The notes: generated by a model from the sequence alone, not told the origin. 25,874 nt of DNA from an uncultured Bacteroides sp. (GCF_949298305.1 NZ_CASFWU010000047.1:1-25874), one strand, 5' to 3'. Counted from the first letter of the stretch, positions 1 to 9,082 are shown. Made by a program: numbers and translations.

Positions 1-406
1 ATATTATATAATATATATATAATATATAATATTAAAATAATTAACATTTCATTCTATTCACTCCATCAAAGCCTGAAATCCGATTTTTAGCTTACTGTAA
101 TTGTAATTGTAATTGCAAGACTGTGATTTGTCATTGAAAGAAAAAATCGCCAAAAGTACGCATTTATTGAAATATGAAGGCAGGAATAAGAGCCAAAGCC
201 ATCAGCAGAATAAGAGGGCTTAGCATTACCGCCATTACCTCCCCCCATCCAAAGGCAATCCGCTATCCATTGACAGAGCAGGATAAGCGTTTATTCTGCC
301 AACGCTTCAGCTTATATTCCAAGCGACCGCCTCCACCTGAACGGAGCGGCCCTCTTCCTGCCTAACGAACACAAAGAAGAATTGGCGCAAAAACGCTCAT
401 GGGGTA
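1..406. other. Non-coding left edge, AT-rich
   Basis: No gene is supported here. The first 60 bases are almost pure A/T. Positions 96-113 hold three tandem copies of TGTAAT. A 7-bp inverted repeat (AAGCGTT at 285-291, AACGCTT at 301-307) surrounds a 9-base loop. A minus-strand TACTTTTG box (158-151) fits the Bacteroidetes -7 consensus and could drive a gene beyond the left edge, but no matching -33 element is visible. A 63-codon plus-strand frame at 174-365 has low-complexity composition and no promoter, so it is not called. Confidence 0.5.
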
Positions 407-437
407 TTGCTAATTCAAGAAAAAATTATTATCTTTG
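407..437 (+). promoter_or_regulatory. Bacteroidetes promoter of the McrBC-like operon
   Basis: TTG at 407-409 and TATCTTTG at 430-437 are separated by 20 bases, matching the Bacteroidetes primary-sigma pattern (TTTG, 19-21 bases, TAnnTTTG). Transcription would start near 444, giving a leader of about 100 bases before the ATG at 547. Confidence 0.75.
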
Positions 438-489
438 CCATACGAACCAACACCTCCCCTCTCCACCCTCAATCCTGATTTGACACATT

Positions 490-520
490 GGATTGACAGT
501 AAATTAGTCACTATCAATCC
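490..520 (+). promoter_or_regulatory. Hairpin or operator-like inverted repeat in the leader
   Basis: The arms GGATTGACAGT (490-500) and ACTATCAATCC (510-520) pair at 10 of 11 positions around a 9-base loop and are followed by an A-rich stretch. The element lies between the inferred transcription start and the first gene. It could be an operator, an attenuator or a 5' stabilising stem; the sequence does not decide. Confidence 0.5.
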
Positions 521-546
521 TAAAAAAACAAAGAGTAAAATGAACC

Positions 547-2127
547 ATGAAAGAACATTATCGGCTTAGAATAGGAGACACATCCGCAGACGGAAGAGTC
601 AGAATTATAGACAAAGACAGACTATGTTACTTGGTCGAGTCGCAAAGCAAAGGAGCCAGAGGAATACGTACCATCTCGCAAAAACTTTTGGAAGAATATG
701 TAGCATATTTCAAGAAACATCCGGACGCATCCGCCAATGAAGCGCGCGATGAATTATGCGGACAGACAGATATTGACAGATTTGAATACGGCTACACCGC
801 GACGCTGACCATATTGGCCAAAATGGTGTTGGGTCCCCATGAAATGATTAACGAAAGCCCTGCGGAGCACCCTGCGGAAAGCGCTGTCGTCAAGGCCGAT
901 GCCGGCATGTTTCGCCGCTACGCCACCGCCATCCAGTCAAAACCCTTCGTGCTGCTGGCGGGCATATCGGGCACAGGCAAGTCGCGCATTGTGAGGCAAC
1001 TGGCCTTCGCCACTGGCGGAGAGTCGCCCGACCGGGTACAAAAGCCCTTCAACTACGAAATGATACAGGTGCGCCCCAACTGGCACGACTCTACGGAGCT
1101 GATGGGGTACGAGACCCGCATATCGGGAGACCCCGAGTATAAGACGACAGACTTCCTGCGCTTCCTGGCCAAGGCGTGGTACTTTGAGGACACCCCCTTC
1201 TTCTTGTGCCTGGACGAAATGAACCTGGCCCCCGTGGAGCAATATTTCGCCGAATACCTGAGCGTGCTGGAGACCCGCAAGCTGAGGGGAGGAAAGATTG
1301 AGACAGACCCGCTGGTGCCGGCACTGAACAGCTTCGGAAAGAAGAGGGACAACACCTGGGTGGGCGACAGCATCCTGAACGACCTGTTCGGCGACGTGTG
1401 GAGAAGAAACGGCGAAATCGTCGACAAGGACAAAGGCAGGGAGGCCCTGCTGCGCGAAACCTTCCGCACGGAAGGCATCGGCCTGCCGCCCAACCTGATT
1501 GTGATGGGGACGGTCAACATGGACGAAACCACCTTCAGCTTCTCGCGCAAGGTGCTGGACCGCGCCATGACCCTCGAAATGAACGAAGCCGACCTGGGAA
1601 GCGGCCTCAGCAAGGCGCAAACAAGCCTGCCGGCCATCGACGCACCCGCCATCCTGCCCTACGCCGTGGAGGCCGTGGACGTGTATGAGAGCAACAGGGA
1701 GACGTGCGACATCGTCATCGCCTACCTGAACCGAATCAACGAGACACTGAAAGGCACCCCCTTCAAGATTGCCTACCGCACACGCAACGAAGCCATCCTG
1801 TACGTACTGTCCAACCTGACATACCCCGACAACGATGCCTGCTACAACCTGATTAGAGCGCTGGACGAGGTGACGGACATGAAGATACTGAGCCGCATTG
1901 AGGGCGACAAGAACAAGCTGATGAACTGGCAACAGACGGGATGCATTCTGGACGACCTCAAAGCACAAATCCGACAACAGTTTGACGACATCTACAAGTG
2001 TTTCGATGCTACGGAAGGCGAGAAATCCATGTACGACAACATGCAGGAAGATTCTATCTCCCTACGGAAATTGGAAGAAATGAAGCGCAAGCTGGAGAAC
2101 ACGTATTATTGTACCTATTGGAGTTGA
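547..2127 (+). CDS. McrB-like AAA+ ATPase (motor subunit of a type IV restriction-like system)
   Basis: This 526-residue protein is an AAA+ NTPase of the McrB group. Walker A is GISGTGKS (139-146), Walker B is FFLCLDEMNL (218-227), and the sensor/signature stretch MGTVNMDE (320-327) leads into FSRKVLDRA with the likely arginine-finger region (331-340). The LDEMNLAP Walker B with a following MGTxNxD-type motif is characteristic of McrB rather than of other AAA+ proteins. Residues 1 to about 120 form a separate N-terminal region that I cannot assign; in McrB families this position holds the DNA-reading domain. In this family the ATPase assembles as a ring and drives DNA translocation by the nuclease partner, encoded 6 bases downstream. 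The ATG at 547 is chosen because the ATG at 540 is in another frame. Nucleotide preference (GTP or ATP) cannot be read from sequence. Confidence 0.9.
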   Translation: MKEHYRLRIGDTSADGRVRIIDKDRLCYLVESQSKGARGIRTISQKLLEEYVAYFKKHPDASANEARDELCGQTDIDRFEYGYTATLTILAKMVLGPHEMINESPAEHPAESAVVKADAGMFRRYATAIQSKPFVLLAGISGTGKSRIVRQLAFATGGESPDRVQKPFNYEMIQVRPNWHDSTELMGYETRISGDPEYKTTDFLRFLAKAWYFEDTPFFLCLDEMNLAPVEQYFAEYLSVLETRKLRGGKIETDPLVPALNSFGKKRDNTWVGDSILNDLFGDVWRRNGEIVDKDKGREALLRETFRTEGIGLPPNLIVMGTVNMDETTFSFSRKVLDRAMTLEMNEADLGSGLSKAQTSLPAIDAPAILPYAVEAVDVYESNRETCDIVIAYLNRINETLKGTPFKIAYRTRNEAILYVLSNLTYPDNDACYNLIRALDEVTDMKILSRIEGDKNKLMNWQQTGCILDDLKAQIRQQFDDIYKCFDATEGEKSMYDNMQEDSISLRKLEEMKRKLENTYYCTYWS

Positions 2128-2133
2128 CAAGTC

Positions 2134-4404
2134 ATGGAAGCACTGCTGAAGCTGGAGCACAAGGACTTTGAACTGCTGGTTTCCTGCAATTCGTATGACA
2201 GGACTTTCAAGAAGGCGGCCGCCTGTATGAGAGTGGGCGCAGACGCGGAAGCCTTGCAGTCCTACTACATCTGGAGCGACAAGAGCGCGGTGCTCACTTG
2301 CAGGGGAAACACAGTAGTACAGGGCACGCATGTCCCCTCCGCATTCTTTGAGAACACGGACTACCAATACTGGATACGCTTCAAGACGGCGGTCAGGACG
2401 GCCTACATCGACACCCCGCTGCGCGCCGTCAGCGAAGGCTTCTGCTTCAACGAAGACGCCCAGGTACTGTACGGCCACATCAACTACGGCAACGACATCG
2501 GACGGACAGACCTGAAAATAAGCTATCGCCCGGAGGGCGGAGAAAAACAGTCTTTCGTCTTCAGCTATGACGTGCTCTCCACCAAGCTGGACTATCACAA
2601 CGACCTGAAGCACATCATCCGCGACATTGAGCAGGAATATCGGATGCTCTCCATCGACTTCTTCCGCCGCACCCATCACTCCTTTGCCGAGAAGCAGCAG
2701 GGAGAGACGCCCGACATCATCTGGTGGAATGTGTTCAGAGAGGTGAACGAAGAGTTCATACAGGCTGTGAAGGCGGTGGTGGACCGTCCCCGACACAAAA
2801 TAAGCCGCAAGGAAACCTATTGCAGGGCAGACAAGCTGAAACGCCTGAACCCCAAACTGGAAAGCGAACTGGCCGAACACCGCGCTGAAACGCACAGGCT
2901 ATACAGGACAGAAGTGCCCGACATGAGCGCCGACACCTTCGAAAACCGCTTTCTGAAGTATGCCGTCAAGACGGTAGCCATGAAATTCATGGAGCTGAAG
3001 GCAAGAATCGTGGAAAACTATCCCATGGACTCCAGCATACGGTTCATAGAGACCCTGACCGACACCGAGGAAGAACTGAAACGACTGATGAACCACTCCT
3101 TCTTCCGCATGGTGGGGAACTTCAAAGGCATGAACCAAGAGTCGCTTGCCCTGAAGCAGGGGACAGGCTACTCGCAAATCTACCGCATTTGGTTGCTGCT
3201 GACATGCAGCTACGACCTGGAGGAGGGCATCCGAAGCCTGGAACTGAAGGACATTGCCACCCTCTACGAAATATGGTGCTTCATCGAGGTGAAAAACCTG
3301 GTCAGAAGCCTGCTGGGCGAAAACAACCTCGACGTGGACAACCAAAGCCGCGTGGAGCTGAACAGGCATTTCACCTATTCGCTGACCAAAGGACAAACGT
3401 CGAAAGTAGTCTTTTCGCGCATGACCTCCGAGGGAGAAAAGGTGGAGCTGGCCGAGGTCATCTACAACCCCAAAGAAGATAGAAAGAGCGACACTAACGA
3501 GACTTCCATTGAACACACCTACTCGTTCACCGTCCCCCAAAAACCCGACATCGTGCTCCAACTGACCCGCCGCGACATTGACACAGGCTTCAGGCTGACC
3601 TATCTGTTCGACGCCAAATACAGAATAGAAAAACCACAGGCCGAGGGGGCAGATACCCCGCCCGACGACGCCATCAACCAAATGCACCGCTATCGGGACG
3701 CCCTCTACTACGACCCACGGCAGGAGGGACTCCCCATCAAGAAGGAGGTGCTGGGCGGCTACATCCTCTTCCCCGGCAACGGGACCGACGACGAAGTGGC
3801 CCAAGCCGACTTCTACCGCTCCATCGAGAAAGTGAACATCGGAGCCTTCCCGCTACGCCCCAACAACAAGAACAGCAGCTGCCTGCTGAGGAACTTTCTC
3901 CAATCACTGATATGGGAGCAGCCCACCCTCCAAATCCTGCAAGACGTAAAGGCACAGAAAGGCACCACGCTGACCTTGGAAAAGAGCGGAACCATCCTTG
4001 CCGTCACCATCTTTGAAAACGGCCAGAGGGAATACTACCAACAATTCATGGACAGGGAGAAGGAGATAGAATATTACTTCGGAAAAATCACCCTTTCCAA
4101 CCAGCTGTCGAAGCTGAACTTTCAGAAGTACGACTACTTTGTACCCGTCATCAAGGGAAAGATAAGGGACATCTACCTGATAGAGCACAGCTCCATCCGC
4201 TACCGCAAAGAACTGCCCCGCCTGAACAACAGGCCCATTGCCGACGACGACGTGCGCATCGTCCTCAAGCTGGTCAAGCCCTCCTACCTGGTAGGCAGCA
4301 AGCAGTTTGTCAGCCTGCACCCCAACCTGTTCCCTCCCCGTCGCTGGGGCTTCAGGGAGTTTGTCTCCGTCCGCGAGCTACTGGGCTATGCCGCCGCGGA
4401 ATGA
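2134..4404 (+). CDS. DUF2357 / PD-(D/E)XK nuclease, McrC-like partner
   Basis: This 756-residue protein is the expected effector of the upstream McrB-like ATPase. The DUF2357 part covers roughly residues 70-350, including the motif FENRFLKYAV (269-278). The PD-(D/E)XK nuclease core follows: an acidic residue in LYEIWCFIEV (377-386), PD in KPDIVL (470-475), the DxK element in LFDAKYR (491-497), and the helix motif QMHRYRDA (516-523). The catalytic acid-lysine set looks intact. About 150 residues after the nuclease core (600-756) form an extension I cannot assign. The gene starts 6 bases after the ATPase stop, with a GGAG inside the end of the upstream gene (2120-2123), so co-translation is likely. 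No DNA methyltransferase is adjacent, which fits modification-dependent (type IV) restriction better than a classic restriction-modification system. Confidence 0.87.
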   Translation: MEALLKLEHKDFELLVSCNSYDRTFKKAAACMRVGADAEALQSYYIWSDKSAVLTCRGNTVVQGTHVPSAFFENTDYQYWIRFKTAVRTAYIDTPLRAVSEGFCFNEDAQVLYGHINYGNDIGRTDLKISYRPEGGEKQSFVFSYDVLSTKLDYHNDLKHIIRDIEQEYRMLSIDFFRRTHHSFAEKQQGETPDIIWWNVFREVNEEFIQAVKAVVDRPRHKISRKETYCRADKLKRLNPKLESELAEHRAETHRLYRTEVPDMSADTFENRFLKYAVKTVAMKFMELKARIVENYPMDSSIRFIETLTDTEEELKRLMNHSFFRMVGNFKGMNQESLALKQGTGYSQIYRIWLLLTCSYDLEEGIRSLELKDIATLYEIWCFIEVKNLVRSLLGENNLDVDNQSRVELNRHFTYSLTKGQTSKVVFSRMTSEGEKVELAEVIYNPKEDRKSDTNETSIEHTYSFTVPQKPDIVLQLTRRDIDTGFRLTYLFDAKYRIEKPQAEGADTPPDDAINQMHRYRDALYYDPRQEGLPIKKEVLGGYILFPGNGTDDEVAQADFYRSIEKVNIGAFPLRPNNKNSSCLLRNFLQSLIWEQPTLQILQDVKAQKGTTLTLEKSGTILAVTIFENGQREYYQQFMDREKEIEYYFGKITLSNQLSKLNFQKYDYFVPVIKGKIRDIYLIEHSSIRYRKELPRLNNRPIADDDVRIVLKLVKPSYLVGSKQFVSLHPNLFPPRRWGFREFVSVRELLGYAAAE

Positions 4405-4635
4405 GGACCTCAAGGGGCAGGCACGCACCCGACATCGCACACACCTGCCACACTCCCCCGCCTGCGAGAAACGCCAAATGACAAATGACAATTACAGTTA
4501 GTGAAAATTGATTCCGAGGAGGGAGAAAGAAGGCGGATGGAAAGGGGGCGTGTCAGGCGCATCCATCCACACACTGCCGGAGCATCGCCCCCTTGGGCCG
4601 CATCATTTTTCTCGAACAGGCGGCGAGACATGCCG

Positions 4636-6291
4636 TCAGTACCCCCGGTTCTGCTTCAGGTGGGGGTTCATGCCTATCACCTGCTCGGGGATGGGGAAGA
4701 CGGTGGTGAAGCCGGTGGCTTCGCCCTCTACCTGCGGACGGTGGCTGTAGGCGCGGGTGAAGCGGCCGAAGCGGATGAGGTCCTGCCTGCGCCAGCCCTC
4801 CCAGGCCAGCTCCAGCAGGCGCTCGTCCAGCAGGGTCTCCAGCGTGGCGGGGCGCGAGGGTGCCCCTACCCTGCCGCGCACCTGCTCCAGCTCGGCGTCG
4901 CCATTGCCGCCGGCACGCACGAGGGCCTCGCTCTTCATCAGCAGCACGTCGGCATAGCGGAAGAGGACGATGTCGTTGTCCACCAGCTTGCCGTCCTTCA
5001 GGCCGGTGGGGTCCACCTCGTCGGTGGGGTCCACCTCGTACTTCTTCATGCGGGCGCCGGCGGTCTTTTCGCCTTCCTTGCCCGAGAGGTCGAGGGCCAC
5101 GAGGCGCGGCTGGTAGACCAAGGGCGTGCGGCCGTCGTCCAGCAGGACGGGGTTGCCCTGCAGGTCGGTCACCGCGTCGGCGTAGTAGCAGAGGCGGAAG
5201 CGGGGGTCCTCCCCGTCCGTGCCGTAGCCGAAGACGTCGAGCGCGTCGAGCGTGGCCGAGGCGCCGTTCTCGCCTCCCAGGCCGAGGGCCTTGGCGTGGT
5301 TGTAGTGGCGCGAGCGGAAGAGGTAGATGAACTGGTTGGTGTAGAGGGTCTTGCTCATGGGGATGACGAAGATGTTCTCGGCCGAGGACTCGTTGAATAC
5401 GGCGAAGTTGCTGCCGTAGTCGGGCTCCAGGCGGTATCCGCTATGGGTGATGAGGTCGCAGTAGTGGCAGACGGTCTGCCAGGCGTCCATCGTCTGTCCG
5501 TCCACCTCGAAGGTGATGCGGCTGCCGTCGGGGCGCCGGCCGTCTGTCCAGTCGTCGTCGGTGTAGACTTCGGCGTTCAGGGCCAGCTTGGCCAGCAGGA
5601 ACCAGGCCACGGGGCGGGTGACGCGGCCGTAGTAGACGCCGGGCTGGTTGCTGCGCTCGCCGCTCAGGACGGGCAGGGATTGCTGGAGCTCGGTGACAAT
5701 GAAGCGGAAGAGCTCGCTGCGCTCCACCTGGAGGAGGTCGGCGGAGGTGTCGTCCGTATGCCTGAGCAGGGGCACGCGGCCGAAGAGGTCCATGATGTAG
5801 TAATAGAACAGGGCCCGCAGGGCGCGCACCTCGGCGCGGAGGGGCTCCACGTCGTCGGCAGGACGGGCGGCGGCGTAGGCGTCTATCTTCTCCAGCGAAC
5901 GGTTGCAGAGCACGACGGCCTGGTAGAGGTACTCCCAGGTGTCGAAAATGGCATTGTTGCTGACGCCCCAGCGGTGGAGGTAGAGGCCCTGCCAGAAGCC
6001 GCCGTCGTACCAGTCGGCGCCGCGGGTGGGCATGATGGCCTCGTCGGTGGTGAAGGTGTTGAGGTCGTAGACGCCGCGGCCTGTGCCTTGCAGGCCCTGG
6101 CTGTCGGCATAGCCGCCGATGTGGGTGTAGAGCGTGGCTACATGGTAGCGGTAGACTTCCTGCAAGGAAGCGGCGGTCTGGTCCTCGCCTATGGCGTCGC
6201 GGGGGTTCTCTTCCAGAAAGCCGCTGCACGCGGAGAGGAGCAGGGCAAGCAGCAGGCAGGCTGCAAGGGTGAAATGGGTATGGTGTTTCAT
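4636..6291 (-). CDS. RagB/SusD family outer-membrane nutrient-binding lipoprotein
   Basis: This 551-residue protein begins with a lipoprotein signal: a hydrophobic stretch ending in LSAC, with Cys22 as the lipidated residue, followed by the SusD-like SGFLEENP. The TPR-type helical signature RALRALFYYYIMDLFGR is present, as are DIVLFRYADVLLMKSEA and WRRQDLIRFGRF in the C-terminal half; the protein ends with IPEQVIGMNPHLKQNRGY, typical of SusD proteins. SusD lipoproteins cap a TonB-dependent SusC channel and bind the ligand, usually a glycan but sometimes peptides or other nutrients. It lies 19 bases downstream of the SusC gene and is co-transcribed with it. No glycoside hydrolase, sulfatase, peptidase or additional surface lipoprotein adjoins it, so the substrate cannot be inferred. 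Confidence 0.93.
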   Translation of the reverse strand: MKHHTHFTLAACLLLALLLSACSGFLEENPRDAIGEDQTAASLQEVYRYHVATLYTHIGGYADSQGLQGTGRGVYDLNTFTTDEAIMPTRGADWYDGGFWQGLYLHRWGVSNNAIFDTWEYLYQAVVLCNRSLEKIDAYAAARPADDVEPLRAEVRALRALFYYYIMDLFGRVPLLRHTDDTSADLLQVERSELFRFIVTELQQSLPVLSGERSNQPGVYYGRVTRPVAWFLLAKLALNAEVYTDDDWTDGRRPDGSRITFEVDGQTMDAWQTVCHYCDLITHSGYRLEPDYGSNFAVFNESSAENIFVIPMSKTLYTNQFIYLFRSRHYNHAKALGLGGENGASATLDALDVFGYGTDGEDPRFRLCYYADAVTDLQGNPVLLDDGRTPLVYQPRLVALDLSGKEGEKTAGARMKKYEVDPTDEVDPTGLKDGKLVDNDIVLFRYADVLLMKSEALVRAGGNGDAELEQVRGRVGAPSRPATLETLLDERLLELAWEGWRRQDLIRFGRFTRAYSHRPQVEGEATGFTTVFPIPEQVIGMNPHLKQNRGY

Positions 6292-6310
6292 GGCGGGTCT
6301 CCTTTCTTTT

Positions 6311-9052
6311 TTAGAAGTTCAAACTAAGGCTGAGCGTATAGGTGCGCGACAGGGGGTAGGTGCGCTTGTCGTCCACCCCCAGGGTGGAGTCTACCTGCGT
6401 GCTGTTGATGAGGGGCGTGAGGCCCGAATAGGCGGTGAGGGTGCCCAGGTTGTTGACGGTGAAGGCCAGGCGCACGCTCTTCAGCAGGCGGCCGGCAGGC
6501 AGGGGAGCCGTCCAGCCCACGGTGAGGTAGTCGAAGTGGATGTAGTCGCCCCGCTCCAGCCAGTAGTCGGTGGCCGTCTGGTCGGTTATCATGCGGCGGG
6601 GCGCGTCGGCCATGACGTTGTAGTCGGGCAGGCTGTTCATGTTCATATAGGTCAGGGCGGTGCCGTTGTATATCTTGTGGCCGAAGGCGCCGTTGACCTG
6701 CAGGGAGACGTCGAAGCGGCGGTAGCGGAAGCTGATGTTGGAGCCCAGCAGAACCTTGGGGACGGCCTGGCCGGCAATGTAACGGTCCTCGCCGTCCTCG
6801 AGGTCGACGCCGCCGCCGTTGAGGTCGGCAATGTCGTACTTGTAGCCGCCGTTGTCGTCGGACACGAGGCCGTTGCAGCGGGGCAGGTAGAAGACGCCCA
6901 GGGGCTGGCCCACAATCTGGTAGACGATGTTGTTGTAGCCGCCGTGGAAGCCGGCTCCGTTCAGGCCCGCGATGGCCGTGTACTCGGCGGCCGAAATCCA
7001 CTGGCCGTCATACAGGCCGCTCAGCGAGAGCAGCTTGTTGCGCTGCCAAGTGAGGTTGGCGTTGACGGTCAGCTCCATGTCCCTGGTGCGGAGGGGCGTG
7101 ACGCCCACGGCCACCTCCAGGCCGCTGTTGCGCATGGAGCCGATGTTGGCCAGCAGGGAGTTGTAGGGGAAGGGCGGGACGCTGACGTGGTAGGAGTAGA
7201 GCATGTCCGCGGTCTTGGAGCGGTAGGCGTTGAACGAGAGCAGCAGGCGGCTGTCGAGCATGGCCAGGTCGAAGCCGGCGTTGAAGGTGTACTTCACCTC
7301 CCACTTCAGGTCGGGGTTGGCGTTGCGCAGGGTCTCGTAGGTGACCAGCGGCGTGTTGCCCACGGGCACGATGCCGTTGGGCTTCACCAGCGACATGGTG
7401 GTGTAGGAGTCGATGCCGCCCTGGTTGCCCGCCAGACCGTAGCCGAGGCGCACCTTCAGGTTGTCTATCCACGTGACGGAGCGCATGAAGTCCTCCTGCG
7501 TCACATTCCACGCCACAGAGGCCGAGGGGAAGAAGCCCCACTTGTGGTTGGCGCCGAACTTGGACGAGGCGTCGGTGCGGGCGTTGAGGGTGAGCACGTA
7601 GCGGTTGTCGAACGTATAGTTGACGCGGGCCAGGAAGGACACCAGGCGGGGGTCGTTGTAGTAGGAGCCCGTCCCCTCCCAGGGGCGCAGGGCGCCGCCC
7701 TGCAGGTTGTGGTAGCCCATGGCGTCGGAGGTGAAGTTGGTGACGGTGGTGTAGAAGCCCGAGAAGGTCTCCTTGGACACCTCGCCCAGGGCCAGCAGGT
7801 CGATGAAGTGGCGGCCGGCCTGCTTCTGCCAGGTCAGCATCATGTTGCCCAGCAGGGTCTCCGCGCGGCGGCTGCCGCGATAGGCCTGTCCGCCTCCCCA
7901 GACGGGAGTGGGCAGGTACTGGTCGTCCTCCGTCTGGCTATACGTGTAGGCGCCGAAGAGCACCAGCTTCCAGTCGAGCGGCAGGGTGACGTTGAGCCGC
8001 GCGTGGGCGCTGAAGTAGGACGTGGCGTCGCGGTTGTCCACCTCCATCCAGGCCAGGGGATTGGTAATCTGGCTGGCCGTCGTCAGCTGTTCCCATCCGC
8101 CCGAGGCGTTGTGCCCCGCAGGGAAGGTGGGATTGAAGGCGGCGGCGGAGTAGAAGGTCTTCTGGAGGTCGAACAGGGTGCGGTCGCGCTTGACGGAGCC
8201 GAACAGGCCCAGCTCGCAATCCAGCAGGCGGTCTATCAGCTTCTGGTTGAGGTTCATGTTGGAGGTGAACAGCTTCATCGCCTCGTTGCGGATGACACCC
8301 TCGCGCTCCAGGTAGCCCAGCGAGACGCGGTAGTCCGACCGCTCGCCTCCGCCATAGAGGGCTATGTTGTGGTTCTGCTGGATGCCTGTCTGCTCGATGG
8401 CCTTCTGGAAGTCGGTGTCATATCCCAAGTCCACCGCCTCCAGCCCGCGGTCGGCAACGGCCCGTCGGTAGGCGTCGGCGCTGAGCATGTCCAGGCGGCG
8501 GTAGGCGTGGGAGATGCCGAAGTTGCCGCTGTAGTTGACGTGCGTCTTGCCGCCCGCGCCCCGCTTGGTGACGATGTTGATGACGCCCGAAGCGCCGCGC
8601 GAGCCGTACTGGGCCGTCTCCGAGGCGTCCTTGAGGATGGTGAAGCTCTCGATGTCGGTGGGATAGAGCGAGGTCAGCATGGAGAGGTCGCCGGGCACGC
8701 CGTCCACCACAATGAGGGGTTCGTTGCCGCTGGTGAGCGAGGTGGTGCCGCGCAGGCGGACCGACTCGAGGGCGGCGGTGCCGTTTCCGTTCTTCTGGAT
8801 GGTGAGCCCCGCCACACGCCCCTGGATGGCCTCCAGCGGATTGGAAAGCAGCTCTCTATTCATCTGTTTCTCGGTGATAAGCTCTACGGAGCCCGACAGG
8901 TTGTTCAGCGTGCCGCGGGCATAGCCCACATGGAGGAGCGTATCGGCAGGCTGTGACTCGGCGACGACTGTCTGCGCGCCTGCCCCGACGGGCAACAGGA
9001 AGGCGAGGCACAACGCGGCCCCGCGCAAGGGGAAGAAATAGCGTCTTTTCAT
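6311..9052 (-). CDS. SusC/RagA family TonB-dependent outer-membrane transporter, short N-terminus
   Basis: This 913-residue protein starts with a type I signal peptide (cleavage probably after GAGA at about residue 26). A TonB-box-like segment DTLLHVGYA (38-46) and the plug domain follow, with EPLIVVDGVPGD (111-122), IESFTILKDAS (134-144) and the SusC hallmark YGSRGASGVINI (149-160). The rest is a 22-strand barrel ending in LSLSLNF. Most SusC proteins are about 1000 residues or more and carry a carboxypeptidase-D-regulatory-like domain between signal peptide and plug; that domain is absent here. It imports its ligand with energy from TonB-ExbBD, capped by the SusD lipoprotein encoded next. 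The substrate is unknown. No sigma/anti-sigma pair or hybrid two-component regulator is next to it. Confidence 0.93.
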   Translation of the reverse strand: MKRRYFFPLRGAALCLAFLLPVGAGAQTVVAESQPADTLLHVGYARGTLNNLSGSVELITEKQMNRELLSNPLEAIQGRVAGLTIQKNGNGTAALESVRLRGTTSLTSGNEPLIVVDGVPGDLSMLTSLYPTDIESFTILKDASETAQYGSRGASGVINIVTKRGAGGKTHVNYSGNFGISHAYRRLDMLSADAYRRAVADRGLEAVDLGYDTDFQKAIEQTGIQQNHNIALYGGGERSDYRVSLGYLEREGVIRNEAMKLFTSNMNLNQKLIDRLLDCELGLFGSVKRDRTLFDLQKTFYSAAAFNPTFPAGHNASGGWEQLTTASQITNPLAWMEVDNRDATSYFSAHARLNVTLPLDWKLVLFGAYTYSQTEDDQYLPTPVWGGGQAYRGSRRAETLLGNMMLTWQKQAGRHFIDLLALGEVSKETFSGFYTTVTNFTSDAMGYHNLQGGALRPWEGTGSYYNDPRLVSFLARVNYTFDNRYVLTLNARTDASSKFGANHKWGFFPSASVAWNVTQEDFMRSVTWIDNLKVRLGYGLAGNQGGIDSYTTMSLVKPNGIVPVGNTPLVTYETLRNANPDLKWEVKYTFNAGFDLAMLDSRLLLSFNAYRSKTADMLYSYHVSVPPFPYNSLLANIGSMRNSGLEVAVGVTPLRTRDMELTVNANLTWQRNKLLSLSGLYDGQWISAAEYTAIAGLNGAGFHGGYNNIVYQIVGQPLGVFYLPRCNGLVSDDNGGYKYDIADLNGGGVDLEDGEDRYIAGQAVPKVLLGSNISFRYRRFDVSLQVNGAFGHKIYNGTALTYMNMNSLPDYNVMADAPRRMITDQTATDYWLERGDYIHFDYLTVGWTAPLPAGRLLKSVRLAFTVNNLGTLTAYSGLTPLINSTQVDSTLGVDDKRTYPLSRTYTLSLSLNF

Positions 9053-9082
9053 AACAAAAGATTACAGGTTAGGACTTTGCCC

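Noticed and set aside
164..235. Minus-strand 23-residue hydrophobic peptide (MAVMLSPLILL...)
   Set aside because: Could be a tiny membrane peptide, but there is no promoter upstream and no conserved neighbour; a chance frame is as likely.
937..1977. Minus-strand frame of 346 codons opposite the McrB-like gene
   Set aside because: Antisense shadow of a gene with intact Walker motifs; no family resemblance.
4405..4635. Small genes or a clear terminator between the nuclease and susD-like genes
   Set aside because: The convergent gap holds short frames on both strands without promoter or similarity, and no convincing stem with a T-tract.
4501..8956. Very long plus-strand open frames (608 and 921 codons) opposite the susD- and susC-like genes
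   Set aside because: They are antisense frames kept open by GC-rich codon use; products are Val/Gly/Ala/His-rich low-complexity sequence, while the minus strand encodes unmistakable SusC and SusD proteins.
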